From Pseudoalteromonas luteoviolacea DSM 6061 (GTDB lineage: Bacteria; Pseudomonadota; Gammaproteobacteria; Enterobacterales; Alteromonadaceae), in assembly GCF_001625655.1 (NCBI RefSeq), contig NZ_AUYB01000104.1, positions 62,001 to 126,000 on the forward strand: DNA of 64,000 bases, written 5' to 3'. A model generated the notes under the pieces. It was not told where the DNA came from, did not search any database, and was given only the letters and a program-made list of their open reading frames with translations. Numbering within the stretch: the first letter of the stretch is position 1; each line of letters opens with the position of its first letter. Shown in pieces: positions 39,286-49,674 of this stretch. Both the position numbers and the translations under genes were made by a program.

Positions 39286-39972
39286 ATGTTAAAAAACTAT
39301 GTTTTCTTTATTTTCTCGCTATTGACGCTGTCAATTTGGACACACTCCGCACAAGCTGAGAGCGTTGATTTGAGTGACCCATACAAAATGGTTCAACAAG
39401 TCGCTGATAATACGTTTAAGCGCGTAGCGCGTGATCAAGCAATTATCACAAAAGACAAAGAGCATTTGAGATTGATCGTCGAGCAAGAGTTATTGCCGTA
39501 CATTGATTATAAATATGCCGCTTACCGTGTTCTCGGAAGCTACATTCAAAAAGTTCGCACGATTAAAGACAAAAAGGAAAAGGCACAAGCCGTTCAGAAT
39601 ATCAAAGCGTTCATAGAGGTGTTTAAAGCATACTTGGTAGCGACATATGCAGGAGTATTTACACAATATACAGATCAGAAAGTTGAATTTGAGGCCCCAC
39701 GTGCGATAGGTTCTCAATCTGTTGCTACAGTTAAAACTAAGATTGTGGAAGACGGAAAGCCTGATATAAAAATTGATTTTAAAGTGCGCAAAAACAAAAA
39801 TGGTGAGTGGCGTGCTTTCGATATGATGGCTGAAGGGATCAGTTTACTGGATGCAAAACAAAGCGAGCTTCATGGTATTTTACGCCAACAAGGCATTGAA
39901 CACGTAATCACGCTTTTAGACAAGAAAAGTAAGTTGCCAGTGCAGTTTAGAGGGGACGATGGTAATGCCTAA
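39286..39972 (+). CDS. mlaC: Periplasmic phospholipid carrier MlaC
   Basis: A 228-residue exported protein with a signal peptide (FFIFSLLTLSIWTHSAQA, cleavage about residue 24). The mature domain has VEQELLPYIDYKYAAYRVLG and the C-terminal YVIEGISL-like stretch FDMMAEGISLLDAKQSELHGIL, typical of MlaC. It shuttles phospholipid between MlaA-OmpC at the outer membrane and MlaFEDB. It overlaps mlaB by 14 nt. Confidence 0.95.
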   Translation: MLKNYVFFIFSLLTLSIWTHSAQAESVDLSDPYKMVQQVADNTFKRVARDQAIITKDKEHLRLIVEQELLPYIDYKYAAYRVLGSYIQKVRTIKDKKEKAQAVQNIKAFIEVFKAYLVATYAGVFTQYTDQKVEFEAPRAIGSQSVATVKTKIVEDGKPDIKIDFKVRKNKNGEWRAFDMMAEGISLLDAKQSELHGILRQQGIEHVITLLDKKSKLPVQFRGDDGNA

Positions 39973-40258
39973 TCTGCAGTTTAAAAAAGTAACTGAGGAT
40001 ACGATTTCTGTCACGGGTGAATTGACCCGTGACACGCTGGTAAATGAATCACTTCTTAATCAATTGTTAGAAAATGCGCAGTCAGAGCTCTATTTTGACC
40101 TTTGTGAGGTCTCAAGGGTTGACACCGCGGGTTTAGCTTGGTTAATTCACTCTTTAGGCAAATTGAAACGACAAGGCGTTCGCCTTGAGTTAAAGAACAG
40201 ACCTGAACAATTACAAAATTTAATGGAATTGGGGCAGGTCACGAACTTATTTGAGTGA
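39959..40258 (+). CDS. mlaB: STAS-domain protein MlaB
   Basis: A 99-residue STAS domain protein, the cytoplasmic subunit that stabilises MlaF. The key stretch SRVDTAGLAWLIHSLGKLKRQG has the conserved DTAGLAWL loop. Start overlaps mlaC and the stop overlaps ibaG. Confidence 0.93.
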   Translation: MVMPNLQFKKVTEDTISVTGELTRDTLVNESLLNQLLENAQSELYFDLCEVSRVDTAGLAWLIHSLGKLKRQGVRLELKNRPEQLQNLMELGQVTNLFE

Positions 40259-40521
40259 GTCCAATGGAAACTAGTCAAGTCGAAACGGTATTACAACAAT
40301 CTTTGACCTTAGATGAGGTAAAAGTGAAAGCCAATGGTAGTCATTATGAAGTGATTGCGGTTGGAGCGTGTTTTGATGGATTAAGACGTGTTAAAAGAGA
40401 GCAAATGGTCTACGCACCTTTGATGGAAGTTATCAAAGACGGCACCATGCATGCGGTCAGTATAAAAGCATTTACTCCCAGCGAGTGGCAGCGCGAACAA
40501 AAATTCATTTTGCCACAATAA
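40255..40521 (+). CDS. ibaG: BolA-family protein IbaG
   Basis: An 88-residue BolA fold protein located between mlaB and murA, the place of IbaG (YrbA) in E. coli. The C-terminal HAVSIKAFTPSEW has the conserved BolA histidine. IbaG binds monothiol glutaredoxin and [2Fe-2S] clusters and is linked to acid stress. Confidence 0.92.
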   Translation: MSPMETSQVETVLQQSLTLDEVKVKANGSHYEVIAVGACFDGLRRVKREQMVYAPLMEVIKDGTMHAVSIKAFTPSEWQREQKFILPQ

Positions 40522-41797
<1,276 letters not shown>

Positions 41798-41799
<2 letters not shown>

Positions 41800-41826
41800 A
41801 AAAAGCGAGCTAAGCTCGCTTTTTTT
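41798..41826. terminator. Bidirectional terminator between murA and degS
   Basis: A perfect 13-bp stem (seven A then GCGAGC, TAA loop, GCTCGC then seven T) overlaps both stop codons of the convergent genes and gives a T-run on each strand. Confidence 0.95.
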
Positions 41827-42898
41827 AATAGAGGGGAGTTTCTAGTTCAGCGACTTCCACCATGAAAATCAATACTTCACCATTGCGATTAACTTCAAAC
41901 TCCAAAGCCGTTCCCGGTTCAGTATTGCCAATCGTGCGCAAGGTCTGTTGCGGGTTTGTGATCCCTTTGCCTGCTACTTTGGTGACGATATCACCATCTT
42001 TCATTCCTGCTTGCCAGGCTGGCCCTAGTGGGTCTAGTTCGCTTATCCTAAGGCCCATTATCGGTGTATACACGTCAGTTATCAGCTGTCCATCATTGCC
42101 AACAGCTGAACCTACAAAGCCTAAATAACCTCGAATAACTCTTCCATCTTCAATAATTTTTGTCATGACGTCTTTCGCCAAACTGTATGGGACTGCGAAA
42201 GAAATGCCTTCAATATCGATATTATAACGGGTAGTGAACTGAGCAGAAGTGATACCAACTAAGACCCCATTGGAATTGACCAATGCGCCGCCTGAATTAC
42301 CAACATTTACAGCAGCGTCGGTTTGTAGCAAGCTGTTGTATTGGCTATCGGTCAAAGACTGTTTACCTGTTGCACTGATGATACCTTGAGTGATGGTTTG
42401 ACCGAGGTTAAGGGGGTTACCGATTGCAAGCACGACGTCTCCAACTCTAGGCGCGACGTTATCATTGACAGGGATAACAGGTAAATGCTCTTCGTTAACT
42501 TTCAGTACAGCCAGATCAGTAATGGTATCGAAGCCAATAAGCACCCCATAATATTGCCTGCCGTCAGGCAACAATACCATAATTTGATCCGCATTATTAA
42601 TTACGTGGTAGTTGGTGAGAATGTAGCCATCAGCGGTCATAATGACGCCAGAACCCAACTCTTGTATGCGGTTTTGTCGTTTAAACCTAGGTACTTGGCT
42701 AAAGCTTTCTGAAAAAATTGTGACGACGGCAGGCGCCGCTTTACTTACACCATTGGCAAAGCTCATCTGCTGCACAGTGTAAGGCACATTGAGATTACCC
42801 GCTTTGGTTCTAAACTCTGGGATCAACCATAGGATGAGGAGGGCAATTCCCAGTCCTGCCGTAATTGGAGGCAACACAGTTTTGATAATTTGAAGCAC
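41825..42898 (-). CDS. degS: Site-1 serine protease DegS
   Basis: A 357-residue protein: an N-terminal membrane anchor (ITAGLGIALLILWLIPEF), a trypsin-like domain with His98, Asp128 and Ser202 (NYHVINNAD, TDLAVLKV, GNSGGALV) and one PDZ domain. DegS senses misfolded outer-membrane proteins and starts RseA cleavage to release sigma-E. The single PDZ and membrane anchor separate it from DegQ next door. Confidence 0.96.
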   Translation of the reverse strand: MLQIIKTVLPPITAGLGIALLILWLIPEFRTKAGNLNVPYTVQQMSFANGVSKAAPAVVTIFSESFSQVPRFKRQNRIQELGSGVIMTADGYILTNYHVINNADQIMVLLPDGRQYYGVLIGFDTITDLAVLKVNEEHLPVIPVNDNVAPRVGDVVLAIGNPLNLGQTITQGIISATGKQSLTDSQYNSLLQTDAAVNVGNSGGALVNSNGVLVGITSAQFTTRYNIDIEGISFAVPYSLAKDVMTKIIEDGRVIRGYLGFVGSAVGNDGQLITDVYTPIMGLRISELDPLGPAWQAGMKDGDIVTKVAGKGITNPQQTLRTIGNTEPGTALEFEVNRNGEVLIFMVEVAELETPLY

Positions 42899-42952
42899 GG
42901 TTTATTATTATTCACGTTTGTTTGCTATAAAAGATATGATGACATAAAACAA

Positions 42953-42974
42953 CGCAGCGACAAGTGCCGCTGCG
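42953..42974 (-). terminator. Terminator after degQ
   Basis: Read on the minus strand, a 7-bp stem (CGCAGCG and CGCTGCG, 8-nt loop) is followed by TTGTTTTAT. It lies in the gap between degQ and degS and implies that degS has its own promoter or is reached by read-through. Confidence 0.7.
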
Positions 42975-43000
42975 AAAATCTTGAAAATTTTTTGGGTGGA

Positions 43001-44353
43001 TTACTGAATTAAGTAGAATACAGAGTCTCTACCGCGTTTGATCCCAAGTACGATGTTACCTTGAATATCATCAATAAGACGCTTCATATCTCTAACCGTG
43101 GTCACTCTTTGTCTATTCACTTGCATGATCACATCACCTTCTTGTAGGCCAACTCGGGCAGCAGGTGAGCGTTCTTCAACACTGACTACCACGATACCTT
43201 GGTTGCCATTGCGCTCGCTGCTTTCTAAAACGGCGCCTCTTAAGCTTGGATGAATGCGGTCGGCTTGCGCTTGACGCTCATTTTGACCCTGCAGTTTGAC
43301 ATCTAAAGTACGATTTCTGCCATCTCGGTGAATGCTAATTTCAATTTCACGCCCTTCACCTAATGTGGCTATTTTGCCACGAAGCTCTTCGAAACTTTCA
43401 ATTTTGTCACCATCAATACGTGTAATTACATCGTTTGCTTTGATACCTGCTTCAGCAGCGGCTGAATCAGGCGTGACTTCTTGTACAAAAACGCCTTGTT
43501 TGACATCAAAGCCCTGAGCCTCTGCGAGGCCAGCGTTGAGGGTACGGCCAACAATGCCAAGCGAACCTCGGCGGACTTGTCCATATTCGATGATTTGGTC
43601 AACGAGGTTTTTCATCATATTGGATGGGATAGCGAAACCGATACCTACGTTGCCACCTGATGCGCCCAATATGGCGGTATTAATACCGATTAACTCTCCG
43701 TTTAGGTTTACCAGTGCACCACCTGAGTTACCCTGATTTATGGCTGCATCGGTTTGAATAAAGTCTTCGTAGCCCTCGATGTTTAGCCCGCTTCGACCTA
43801 ATGCACTGACAATGCCGGAGGTTACAGTATGGCTCAGACCAAATGGGTTACCTATGGCTACTGAAAAGTCACCCACACGCAGTTTGTCAGAATTGGCGAG
43901 TTTAACTTCAGTTAAGTCATCATTGTCGATTTGTAACAAGGCAACGTCCGACTCTTTATCTGCACCTATTAATTTAGCTTTAAACTCGCGTCCATCTTTC
44001 AGAGTCACAACGATGTTGTCGGCTTCGTCAATAACGTGATTGTTTGTGACTACATACCCTTCATCTGCGTCAATAATTACACCAGAACCCAATCCGCTAA
44101 ATGGGCGCTTTTGTGTTCTTGGTGCCGGGTTGCCGAAAAAGAAATCGAAGGGGTCTACACGACGGCGTACTTCTTTTGCGCCTGAAACTTGAATACTTAC
44201 AACACCGGGTGTTACGCGTTCTAACATTGGTGCTAAGGTCGGAAGTTGTTGTCCATCAACCGCAACGGGTAGCTTTGCTTCAGAGGAAGTGGGGATTAAA
44301 AGCAAGCTAGAAGATAAAAGCGCTGCGGATAATAAAGTTAATTTTAATTTCAT
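43001..44353 (-). CDS. degQ: Periplasmic Do-type serine endoprotease DegQ
   Basis: A 450-residue HtrA protease/chaperone with signal peptide (LLSAALLSSSLLLIPTSSEA). Catalytic residues are His106 (NNHVIDEAD), Asp136 (ESDVALLQI) and Ser210 (QGNSGGALVN). Two PDZ domains follow (about 260-355 and 370-448). The degQ-degS pair supports the DegQ name over DegP, although the two are hard to separate by sequence. AGGAGA precedes the ATG. Confidence 0.95.
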   Translation of the reverse strand: MKLKLTLLSAALLSSSLLLIPTSSEAKLPVAVDGQQLPTLAPMLERVTPGVVSIQVSGAKEVRRRVDPFDFFFGNPAPRTQKRPFSGLGSGVIIDADEGYVVTNNHVIDEADNIVVTLKDGREFKAKLIGADKESDVALLQIDNDDLTEVKLANSDKLRVGDFSVAIGNPFGLSHTVTSGIVSALGRSGLNIEGYEDFIQTDAAINQGNSGGALVNLNGELIGINTAILGASGGNVGIGFAIPSNMMKNLVDQIIEYGQVRRGSLGIVGRTLNAGLAEAQGFDVKQGVFVQEVTPDSAAAEAGIKANDVITRIDGDKIESFEELRGKIATLGEGREIEISIHRDGRNRTLDVKLQGQNERQAQADRIHPSLRGAVLESSERNGNQGIVVVSVEERSPAARVGLQEGDVIMQVNRQRVTTVRDMKRLIDDIQGNIVLGIKRGRDSVFYLIQ

Positions 44354-44464
44354 AGTCTGGAAATTCTCCTATATTACAGCGATGGTTCAACTTTAATGCA
44401 CAAATTAGCCATAAAATGTATAGCTATAGCCTTCTCTGGAGCGCACTAAGCTGATTAAGTCCAT

Positions 44465-44484
44465 GAGCAGGGTGAACCCTGCTC
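44465..44484. terminator. Hairpin between degQ and zapG
   Basis: A perfect 9-bp stem (GAGCAGGGT and ACCCTGCTC, 2-nt loop or 8 bp with TGAA) followed on the plus strand by AATTTTTT. Both neighbours lie on the minus strand, where no T-run follows, so it could be a zapG 3'-end structure or a processing site. Confidence 0.5.
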
Positions 44485-44534
44485 AATTTTTTCGGTAATT
44501 ATTTCTACAGACTATGGGGTCAAAAAAAAGTTCA

Positions 44535-44990
44535 TCAAGGCGTATTTATTTGCTCGGTTTTTGAACGATCTCCGGTAAATAAACCACTTTCGCCTTCTGC
44601 ATAATCCATCGGTGGATTATTTTGAGCATACTCTTCACTGCGGCGTTTCTCGGGTCTTGCACGCAGTGATGCTTGTAGCTGTTCCGTTGTTTCTTTTGAG
44701 AAAAATGGTTCGCTTGGCGCTTTTCGCTTTTCTTCGATCAACAACTGATTTGTCTCTTCTACATGCTGAAGCAATTGACTGTAGTTGTCTTGCATTTTGC
44801 CAACCAGCTTTTTGGTATTGGCTAAATGATCCGCAACATCTTGGCGATACTGCTCCAAATTCTGTTCTGCCTGTTTGGCTTGTTGCTCTATTTCTTCGTG
44901 TTTAAACTGTTTCTTAGTGAACTGTGAACCTAAGAAAAATGCGCAGATCGCTACGATGATCAATAAACCCAACCATGCGATTGTTGTCAT
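44535..44990 (-). CDS. zapG: Z-ring associated protein ZapG (YhcB, DUF1043)
   Basis: A 151-residue protein with an N-terminal helix (IAWLGLLIIVAICAFFLGSQF) and a long coiled coil (about 30-90, EEIEQQAKQAEQNLEQYRQ), then a disordered tail. This is the YhcB layout; YhcB links division and envelope synthesis. It is divergent from zapE, as in E. coli. Confidence 0.93.
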   Translation of the reverse strand: MTTIAWLGLLIIVAICAFFLGSQFTKKQFKHEEIEQQAKQAEQNLEQYRQDVADHLANTKKLVGKMQDNYSQLLQHVEETNQLLIEEKRKAPSEPFFSKETTEQLQASLRARPEKRRSEEYAQNNPPMDYAEGESGLFTGDRSKTEQINTP

Positions 44991-45127
44991 ACATACTCCT
45001 GTATAAGGTGAAAGCCACCTATGTTCTTTGCTAAAAATACCACATCTATCGATAGCTTAAATATACGCTGAGAATGGATGCGTGTTAATATACTCGACAA
45101 AGAAAACTGCTCAGTTCAATAAAAAAT

Positions 45128-46219
45128 ATGATGACGCCTTGGGAAAAATACCAACAAGACCTTAAAAGAGATGACTTTCAATACGACAGTGCGCAAGAGA
45201 ATGCGGTAAAGCATTTGCAAAGATTGTATGAAGACTTGATTGCTCAGCCAGAGCAGCCAACGGGCTTTTTTGCAAAATTATTTGGTAAAAAGCATGTTGA
45301 GCCGGTAAAGGGCCTGTATTTTTGGGGAGGAGTAGGCCGAGGCAAGACGTATTTAGTGGATACTTTTTACGAGGCATTACCAAGCGATAGGAAGATGAGA
45401 GTGCATTTTCACCGCTTTATGCATCGAGTCCATGATGAGTTGAAAAAACTAAATGAAGTGAAAAACCCACTGAATGTGGTGGCAGATATTTTTAAATCTG
45501 AAACAGACATCATCTGTTTTGATGAGTTTTTTGTGCAAGATATTACGGACGCCATGTTGTTAGGTGGGCTCATGGAAGCACTGTTCGAGCGTGGCATTGT
45601 GCTAGTTGCAACGTCAAATATTGTACCTGACGAGTTGTACCGTAATGGCTTGCAAAGAGCTCGATTCCTGCCTGCCATTGCTTTAGTGAAAGCAAACACA
45701 GAAGTGGTGAATGTAGACTCCGGTATCGATTATCGTTTGCGAACGTTGGAGTCTGCAGAAATATTTCACAGCCCATTGGACGAACAAGCTGACAGTAATT
45801 TATTTGAGTATTTTGATAAATTGTCACCTGAGCCTGGTGTGCTTGATGCGGAAATAGAGATTGAAGGGCGGATGATTAAAACCCGTAAAGTGTCAGATTG
45901 CATTGCGATGTTTGATTTTACCCAGCTATGTGAAACGGCGCGCTCACAGGTAGACTATATGGAGATAAGCCGCTTATACAATACTGTTATCCTTTCTAAT
46001 GTGAAACAGATGGGCCAGTCGAATGATGATGCTGCAAGGCGTTTTATTGCGCTAGTGGATGAGTTTTATGAGCGCAATGTAACCTTGATTATATCCTCAC
46101 AGGCACCTATTGATGAGATTTATACTGAGGGCACTTTGAACTTCGAATTTAAGCGTTGTATCAGTCGATTACAAGAGATGCAGTCATTAGAATACCTTTC
46201 CAGAGAACACCTGGCATAA
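45128..46219 (+). CDS. zapE: Cell division ATPase ZapE (AFG1 family)
   Basis: A 363-residue AFG1-like AAA+ protein with Walker A WGGVGRGKTYL and Walker B DIICFDEFFVQD. ZapE destabilises FtsZ polymers late in division. The N-terminus MTPWEKYQQDLKRDDF matches the family; the first two codons are both ATG. The gene has its own terminator. Confidence 0.95.
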   Translation: MMTPWEKYQQDLKRDDFQYDSAQENAVKHLQRLYEDLIAQPEQPTGFFAKLFGKKHVEPVKGLYFWGGVGRGKTYLVDTFYEALPSDRKMRVHFHRFMHRVHDELKKLNEVKNPLNVVADIFKSETDIICFDEFFVQDITDAMLLGGLMEALFERGIVLVATSNIVPDELYRNGLQRARFLPAIALVKANTEVVNVDSGIDYRLRTLESAEIFHSPLDEQADSNLFEYFDKLSPEPGVLDAEIEIEGRMIKTRKVSDCIAMFDFTQLCETARSQVDYMEISRLYNTVILSNVKQMGQSNDDAARRFIALVDEFYERNVTLIISSQAPIDEIYTEGTLNFEFKRCISRLQEMQSLEYLSREHLA

Positions 46220-46237
46220 TCACTTAATATTTCTGGC

Positions 46238-46266
46238 GGAAAAATCAGCCACGTGCTGGTTTTTCC
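46238..46266 (+). terminator. Terminator of zapE
   Basis: A 12-bp stem (GGAAAAATCAGC and GCTGGTTTTTCC, one G-U pair, 5-nt loop) begins 18 nt after the zapE stop; the right arm itself holds the T-run. Confidence 0.8.
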
Positions 46267-46279
46267 TAACTACCCTTGC

Positions 46280-46285
46280 TATAAT
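46280..46285 (+). promoter_or_regulatory. Probable -10 of the rplM-rpsI promoter
   Basis: A perfect TATAAT is preceded by TGC, an extended -10 element, and followed by a GC-rich discriminator (CCGCGGCC), as expected for a stringently controlled ribosomal promoter. The -35 region is poor because it falls in the zapE terminator. A start near 46292 gives a leader of about 150 nt. Confidence 0.75.
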
Positions 46286-46291
46286 CCGCGG

Positions 46292-46441
46292 CCTGCCACG
46301 TTGCGTTCTATAGCCCTCGTCGGCTTAGCCACCGACTTGAGCGGCAAAAAAGTCTTAAACTCGAAGGGGTTGAAGCACCATTAGTAGAGCGGTAGTCCTC
46401 TGACTACCTGTGGTTTTAACTGAAAACTTTGGATTTTATAA
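46292..46441 (+). promoter_or_regulatory. Structured leader of the rplM-rpsI mRNA
   Basis: The leader has at least two hairpins: GTCGG/CCGAC (46319-46336) and a perfect GGTAGTC/GACTACC with a CTCT loop (46391-46408), about 34 nt before the rplM ATG, where the ribosome binding site is weak. In E. coli L13 represses its own operon through the mRNA leader. That this leader does the same is an inference. Confidence 0.5.
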
Positions 46442-46870
46442 ATGAAAACGTTTGTTGCTAAACCAGAAACTGTAAAACGTGACTGGTACGTAGTTGACGC
46501 TGAAGGTAAAACTTTAGGTCGTATTGCTACTGAAATCGCTTCTCGCCTTCGCGGTAAGCACAAGGCTGAGTACACTCCACATGTTGACACTGGTGATTAC
46601 ATCATCGTTATCAACGCTGAGAAAGTTACTGTAACTGGTAACAAAGCTCAGGACAAAATGTATTACGCTCACTCTGGTTACCCAGGTGGTCTTAAGTCTG
46701 TTAACTTTGAAAAACTTCAAGCTAAAAAGCCTGAAATGATCATCGAAAAAGCAGTTAAAGGCATGTTACCTCGCGGTCCTCTAGGTCGTGAAATGTTCCG
46801 TAAACTTAAAGTTTACGCTGGTAACGAGCACAACCATGCGGCACAACAGCCTCAGGTTCTAGACATTTAA
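46442..46870 (+). CDS. rplM: 50S ribosomal protein L13
   Basis: A 142-residue protein, the normal L13 length, with the family core [38 protein letters not shown] and [19 protein letters not shown]. Early 50S assembly protein. It is followed 11 nt later by rpsI in the conserved pair. Confidence 0.99.
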   Translation: MKTFVAKPETVKRDWYVVDAEGKTLGRIATEIASRLRGKHKAEYTPHVDTGDYIIVINAEKVTVTGNKAQDKMYYAHSGYPGGLKSVNFEKLQAKKPEMIIEKAVKGMLPRGPLGREMFRKLKVYAGNEHNHAAQQPQVLDI

Positions 46871-46881
46871 GGAGCACTATC

Positions 46882-47271
46882 ATGGCAAATCAATACTACG
46901 GTACAGGTCGTCGTAAAAGTTCAAGTGCTCGCGTATTCTTACGCCCAGGCACTGGCAACATCGTAATTAATCAGCGTTCTATCGAAGAGTACTTCGGTCG
47001 TGAAACTTCTCGCATGGTTGTTCGTCAGCCACTTGAGCTAGTTGAACTGACAGAGAAGTTTGACCTTTACATCACTGTTGAAGGTGGTGGTATGACTGGT
47101 CAAGCTGGCGCAATCCGCCACGGTATCACTCGTGCACTAATGGAGTTTGACGAGTCACTACGTCCAACTCTACGTAAAGCTGGCTTTGTTACTCGTGACG
47201 CTCGTCGCGTTGAACGTAAGAAAGTTGGTCTTAAGAAAGCACGTAAGAAGACACAGTTCTCAAAACGTTAA
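46882..47271 (+). CDS. rpsI: 30S ribosomal protein S9
   Basis: A 129-residue protein with the S9 core [19 protein letters not shown] and the basic C-terminal tail [12 protein letters not shown] that reaches the P-site tRNA. AAGGAGCACTATC precedes the ATG. Confidence 0.99.
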   Translation: MANQYYGTGRRKSSSARVFLRPGTGNIVINQRSIEEYFGRETSRMVVRQPLELVELTEKFDLYITVEGGGMTGQAGAIRHGITRALMEFDESLRPTLRKAGFVTRDARRVERKKVGLKKARKKTQFSKR

Positions 47272-47293
47272 TTTATTACGTTTCAGAATTTGC

Positions 47294-47321
47294 AAAAACC
47301 CAGCCTTGTGCTGGGTTTTTT
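47294..47321 (+). terminator. Terminator of rplM-rpsI
   Basis: An 11-bp perfect stem (AAAAACCCAGC and GCTGGGTTTTT, 5-nt loop) with a T-run, 22 nt after the rpsI stop. Confidence 0.95.
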
Positions 47322-47758
47322 GTTTTCCGAAAGGTTATGATTGCATTTGAGCTGTCCACACCAATGGCTAATTTCCACTCCGCTACTTAATAAACTTTCA
47401 AAAAACTCTAAAAATTAATATTGTTGAACGTTTAACCATCAAATTTTTTGCTACACTTGCATGGCAAGTAAATTATTCGCGATTTGAACCAATTAATTTT
47501 CTGTTGATTTAGGCAGAGGTTGATCTTGGTCAGAGAATCGTAGAGCAAGACGTCATATCATAACCTGTCGTTTCTAATTTTGGCTGTTATTTGAAGTAAT
47601 TATCACTTTAATAGCACCTAAAGTGGAATAGTAATAACCCTGTTACATATAGGGATTTTACTTATGATCGCGTCTATTTTGAAATATCTTAAAATTAACC
47701 TGCTGTAACTGATGTTCTCAATATAGCAAGTGTTGAGGATCATAGTGGAGATAAGTGG
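47322..47758. other. Long leader/promoter region of petABC
   Basis: A 437-bp gap, long for this compact region. It is A/T-rich and holds a 7-bp hairpin (CACTTTA/TAAAGTG, 47604-47625), a CCCT/AGGG pair (47638-47654) and a possible 14-codon open frame with a ribosome binding site (47664-47708). I could not assign a -35/-10 pair with confidence. The distance suggests a regulated promoter. Confidence 0.4.
47664..47708 (+). CDS. Possible leader peptide upstream of petA
   Basis: ATG followed by 13 sense codons and TAA, giving MIASILKYLKINLL, an amphipathic, Lys-containing hydrophobic peptide. AGGGAT lies about 10 nt before the ATG and would be partly masked by pairing with CCCT at 47638-47641. It may be a leader peptide, a tiny membrane protein or chance. 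Confidence 0.25.
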   Translation: MIASILKYLKINLL

Positions 47759-48349
47759 ATGAGCAATGCGCCTGTAGACAACAGCCGACGTCGCTTTTTA
47801 ACTATCGCTACCTCTGTCGTAGGTGGCGTTGGTGCGGCTGGAGCTGCTGTTCCTTTTATTGCGTCTTGGAATCCAAGTGAGCGTGCTAAATCTGCAGGGG
47901 CTCCTGTAGAAGTGGACATTAGCAAACTTGAGCCTGGACAATTAATTCGTGTTGAGTGGCGAGGTAAACCTGTATGGGTGATCTATCGCACACCAAAAAT
48001 GCTAGAACAAATGAAACAACACGAAGGTCAACTTCGTGACCCAAATTCCGATGAAGCTCAACAGCTTGACTCGGCAAAGAACAGTTATCGTTCTCAACGA
48101 GAAGAGATATTCGTTGCGGTTGGGATCTGTACCCACTTGGGTTGTTCTCCAACATTTATGAACGGTGGATTTGGCGAAAAAGTCGAGGGCACTACAGATG
48201 GTTTCTTCTGTCCGTGTCATGGTTCTAAGTTCGATATGGCTGGTCGAGTTTTCCAAAACGTGCCAGCACCTTTGAATCTAGAAATACCGCCATACACCTT
48301 CCTAGATGACACCACTATTTTAGTGGGTGAAGAAGAGGAGGTTGCGTAA
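47759..48349 (+). CDS. petA: Ubiquinol-cytochrome c reductase iron-sulfur (Rieske) subunit
   Basis: A 196-residue Rieske protein. The N-terminal NSRRRFLTIATSVVGGVGAAGA is a twin-arginine type signal anchor. Cluster ligands are Cys124 and His126 (GICTHLGC) and Cys151 and His154 (CPCHGSKFD), with Cys129 and Cys153 placed for the disulfide. GTGGAG precedes the ATG. The gene overlaps petB by 1 nt. Confidence 0.98.
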   Translation: MSNAPVDNSRRRFLTIATSVVGGVGAAGAAVPFIASWNPSERAKSAGAPVEVDISKLEPGQLIRVEWRGKPVWVIYRTPKMLEQMKQHEGQLRDPNSDEAQQLDSAKNSYRSQREEIFVAVGICTHLGCSPTFMNGGFGEKVEGTTDGFFCPCHGSKFDMAGRVFQNVPAPLNLEIPPYTFLDDTTILVGEEEEVA

Positions 48350-49674
48350 TGGCTGATAAAATCGAAGAACAAACAGTTGCTGTAGATACAGCTGCAAAAT
48401 CAGGTGGCATTGTGAGTTCAGTGGTTAATTGGATTGATGATCGTATTCCAATGACTCGCGTCTGGAATATGCATATTGCACAGTACCCTGCACCTAAGAA
48501 TTTTAATTTTTGGTATCTATTTGGTTCTTTGGCCATCTTGGTGTTAGTTAATCAAATTGTGACGGGTATTTGGTTAACGATGAACTTTGTGCCCTCTGCT
48601 GAAGGTGCGTTTGCCTCGGTAGAGTATATCATGCGTGATGTTGAATATGGCTGGTTACTGCGGTATCTCCACTCCACAGGAGCATCGGCCTTTTTCGTTG
48701 TCGTGTATCTGCATATGTTCCGCGGAATGATTTATGGTTCCTACCAAAAGCCCAGAGAGCTACTGTGGCTATTTGGAATGCTTATCTTCCTTGCGTTGAT
48801 GGCTGAAGCATTTATGGGTTACTTATTACCTTGGGGGCAAATGTCATTCTGGGGCGCACAGGTTATCATCTCATTGTTTGGTGCTATTCCTGTTATTGGT
48901 GAGGACTTAACGCTTTGGATCCGAGGTGATTATGTTATCTCTGGTGCAACGTTAAACCGATTTTTCGCGCTGCACGTGATTGCGCTTCCTTTAGTGTTGG
49001 TTATTCTCGTTTTCTTACACATTGTTGCCCTACACGAAGTGGGCTCAAATAACCCTGATGGGATTGAGATTAAACGTAAGAAAGGCTCCGTAGCAGAAGA
49101 AGATAAGCCTAAATTTAAATTCCATGAGTATTACACCAACAAGAAAGATGTGGTTGATGCAATCCCATTCCACCCGTATTACACGGTTAAAGATATTTTG
49201 GGAGTTGCTGGGTTTTTAATTTTGTTCTGTTGGGTTGTGTTCTTTATGCCCGAAATGAATGGTTTCTTCTTAGAAGCACCGAACTTTGAAGCTGCAAATC
49301 CACTTAAAACGCCAGAGCATATTTTCCCTGTGTGGTATTTTACGCCTTTCTATGCGATTTTACGTGCTATTCCTGATAAACTAGCTGGTGTAGTGGCGAT
49401 GGGCGCATCGATTGTTGTGCTGGCACTGTTACCGTGGCTAGACAGAGGTAAAGTTCGCTCAATCCGTTATCGCAGTATTTGGCACAAATTGAACATTGCT
49501 CAGTTTGTTGTGACCTTCTTAATCTTGGGTTGGGCAGGTGCGACACCACAAACGGTGTTTTCGACGATTCTGTCTCAAATCTGTACTGTGACGTATTTCA
49601 TGTTCTTCGTATTGCTATATGTATACTCCAAGAACGAAGTAACTAAGCCACTACCAACGAGGTTGACGAAATGA
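48349..49674 (+). CDS. petB: Cytochrome b subunit of the bc1 complex
   Basis: A 441-residue membrane protein with eight or so helices. Haem-ligand histidine regions are LLRYLHSTGASAFFVVVYLHM and FFALHVIALPLVLVILVFLH; the Qo-site PEW-type motif is FPVWYF near residue 325. It oxidises ubiquinol and passes electrons through two b haems. Confidence 0.98.
   Translation: MADKIEEQTVAVDTAAKSGGIVSSVVNWIDDRIPMTRVWNMHIAQYPAPKNFNFWYLFGSLAILVLVNQIVTGIWLTMNFVPSAEGAFASVEYIMRDVEYGWLLRYLHSTGASAFFVVVYLHMFRGMIYGSYQKPRELLWLFGMLIFLALMAEAFMGYLLPWGQMSFWGAQVIISLFGAIPVIGEDLTLWIRGDYVISGATLNRFFALHVIALPLVLVILVFLHIVALHEVGSNNPDGIEIKRKKGSVAEEDKPKFKFHEYYTNKKDVVDAIPFHPYYTVKDILGVAGFLILFCWVVFFMPEMNGFFLEAPNFEAANPLKTPEHIFPVWYFTPFYAILRAIPDKLAGVVAMGASIVVLALLPWLDRGKVRSIRYRSIWHKLNIAQFVVTFLILGWAGATPQTVFSTILSQICTVTYFMFFVLLYVYSKNEVTKPLPTRLTK

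Noticed and set aside
46385..46410. tRNA-like hairpin with GTCCTCTGAC loop before rplM
   Set aside because: Resembles an anticodon arm but no acceptor stem, D arm or T-psi-C sequence surrounds it; it is part of the rplM leader.
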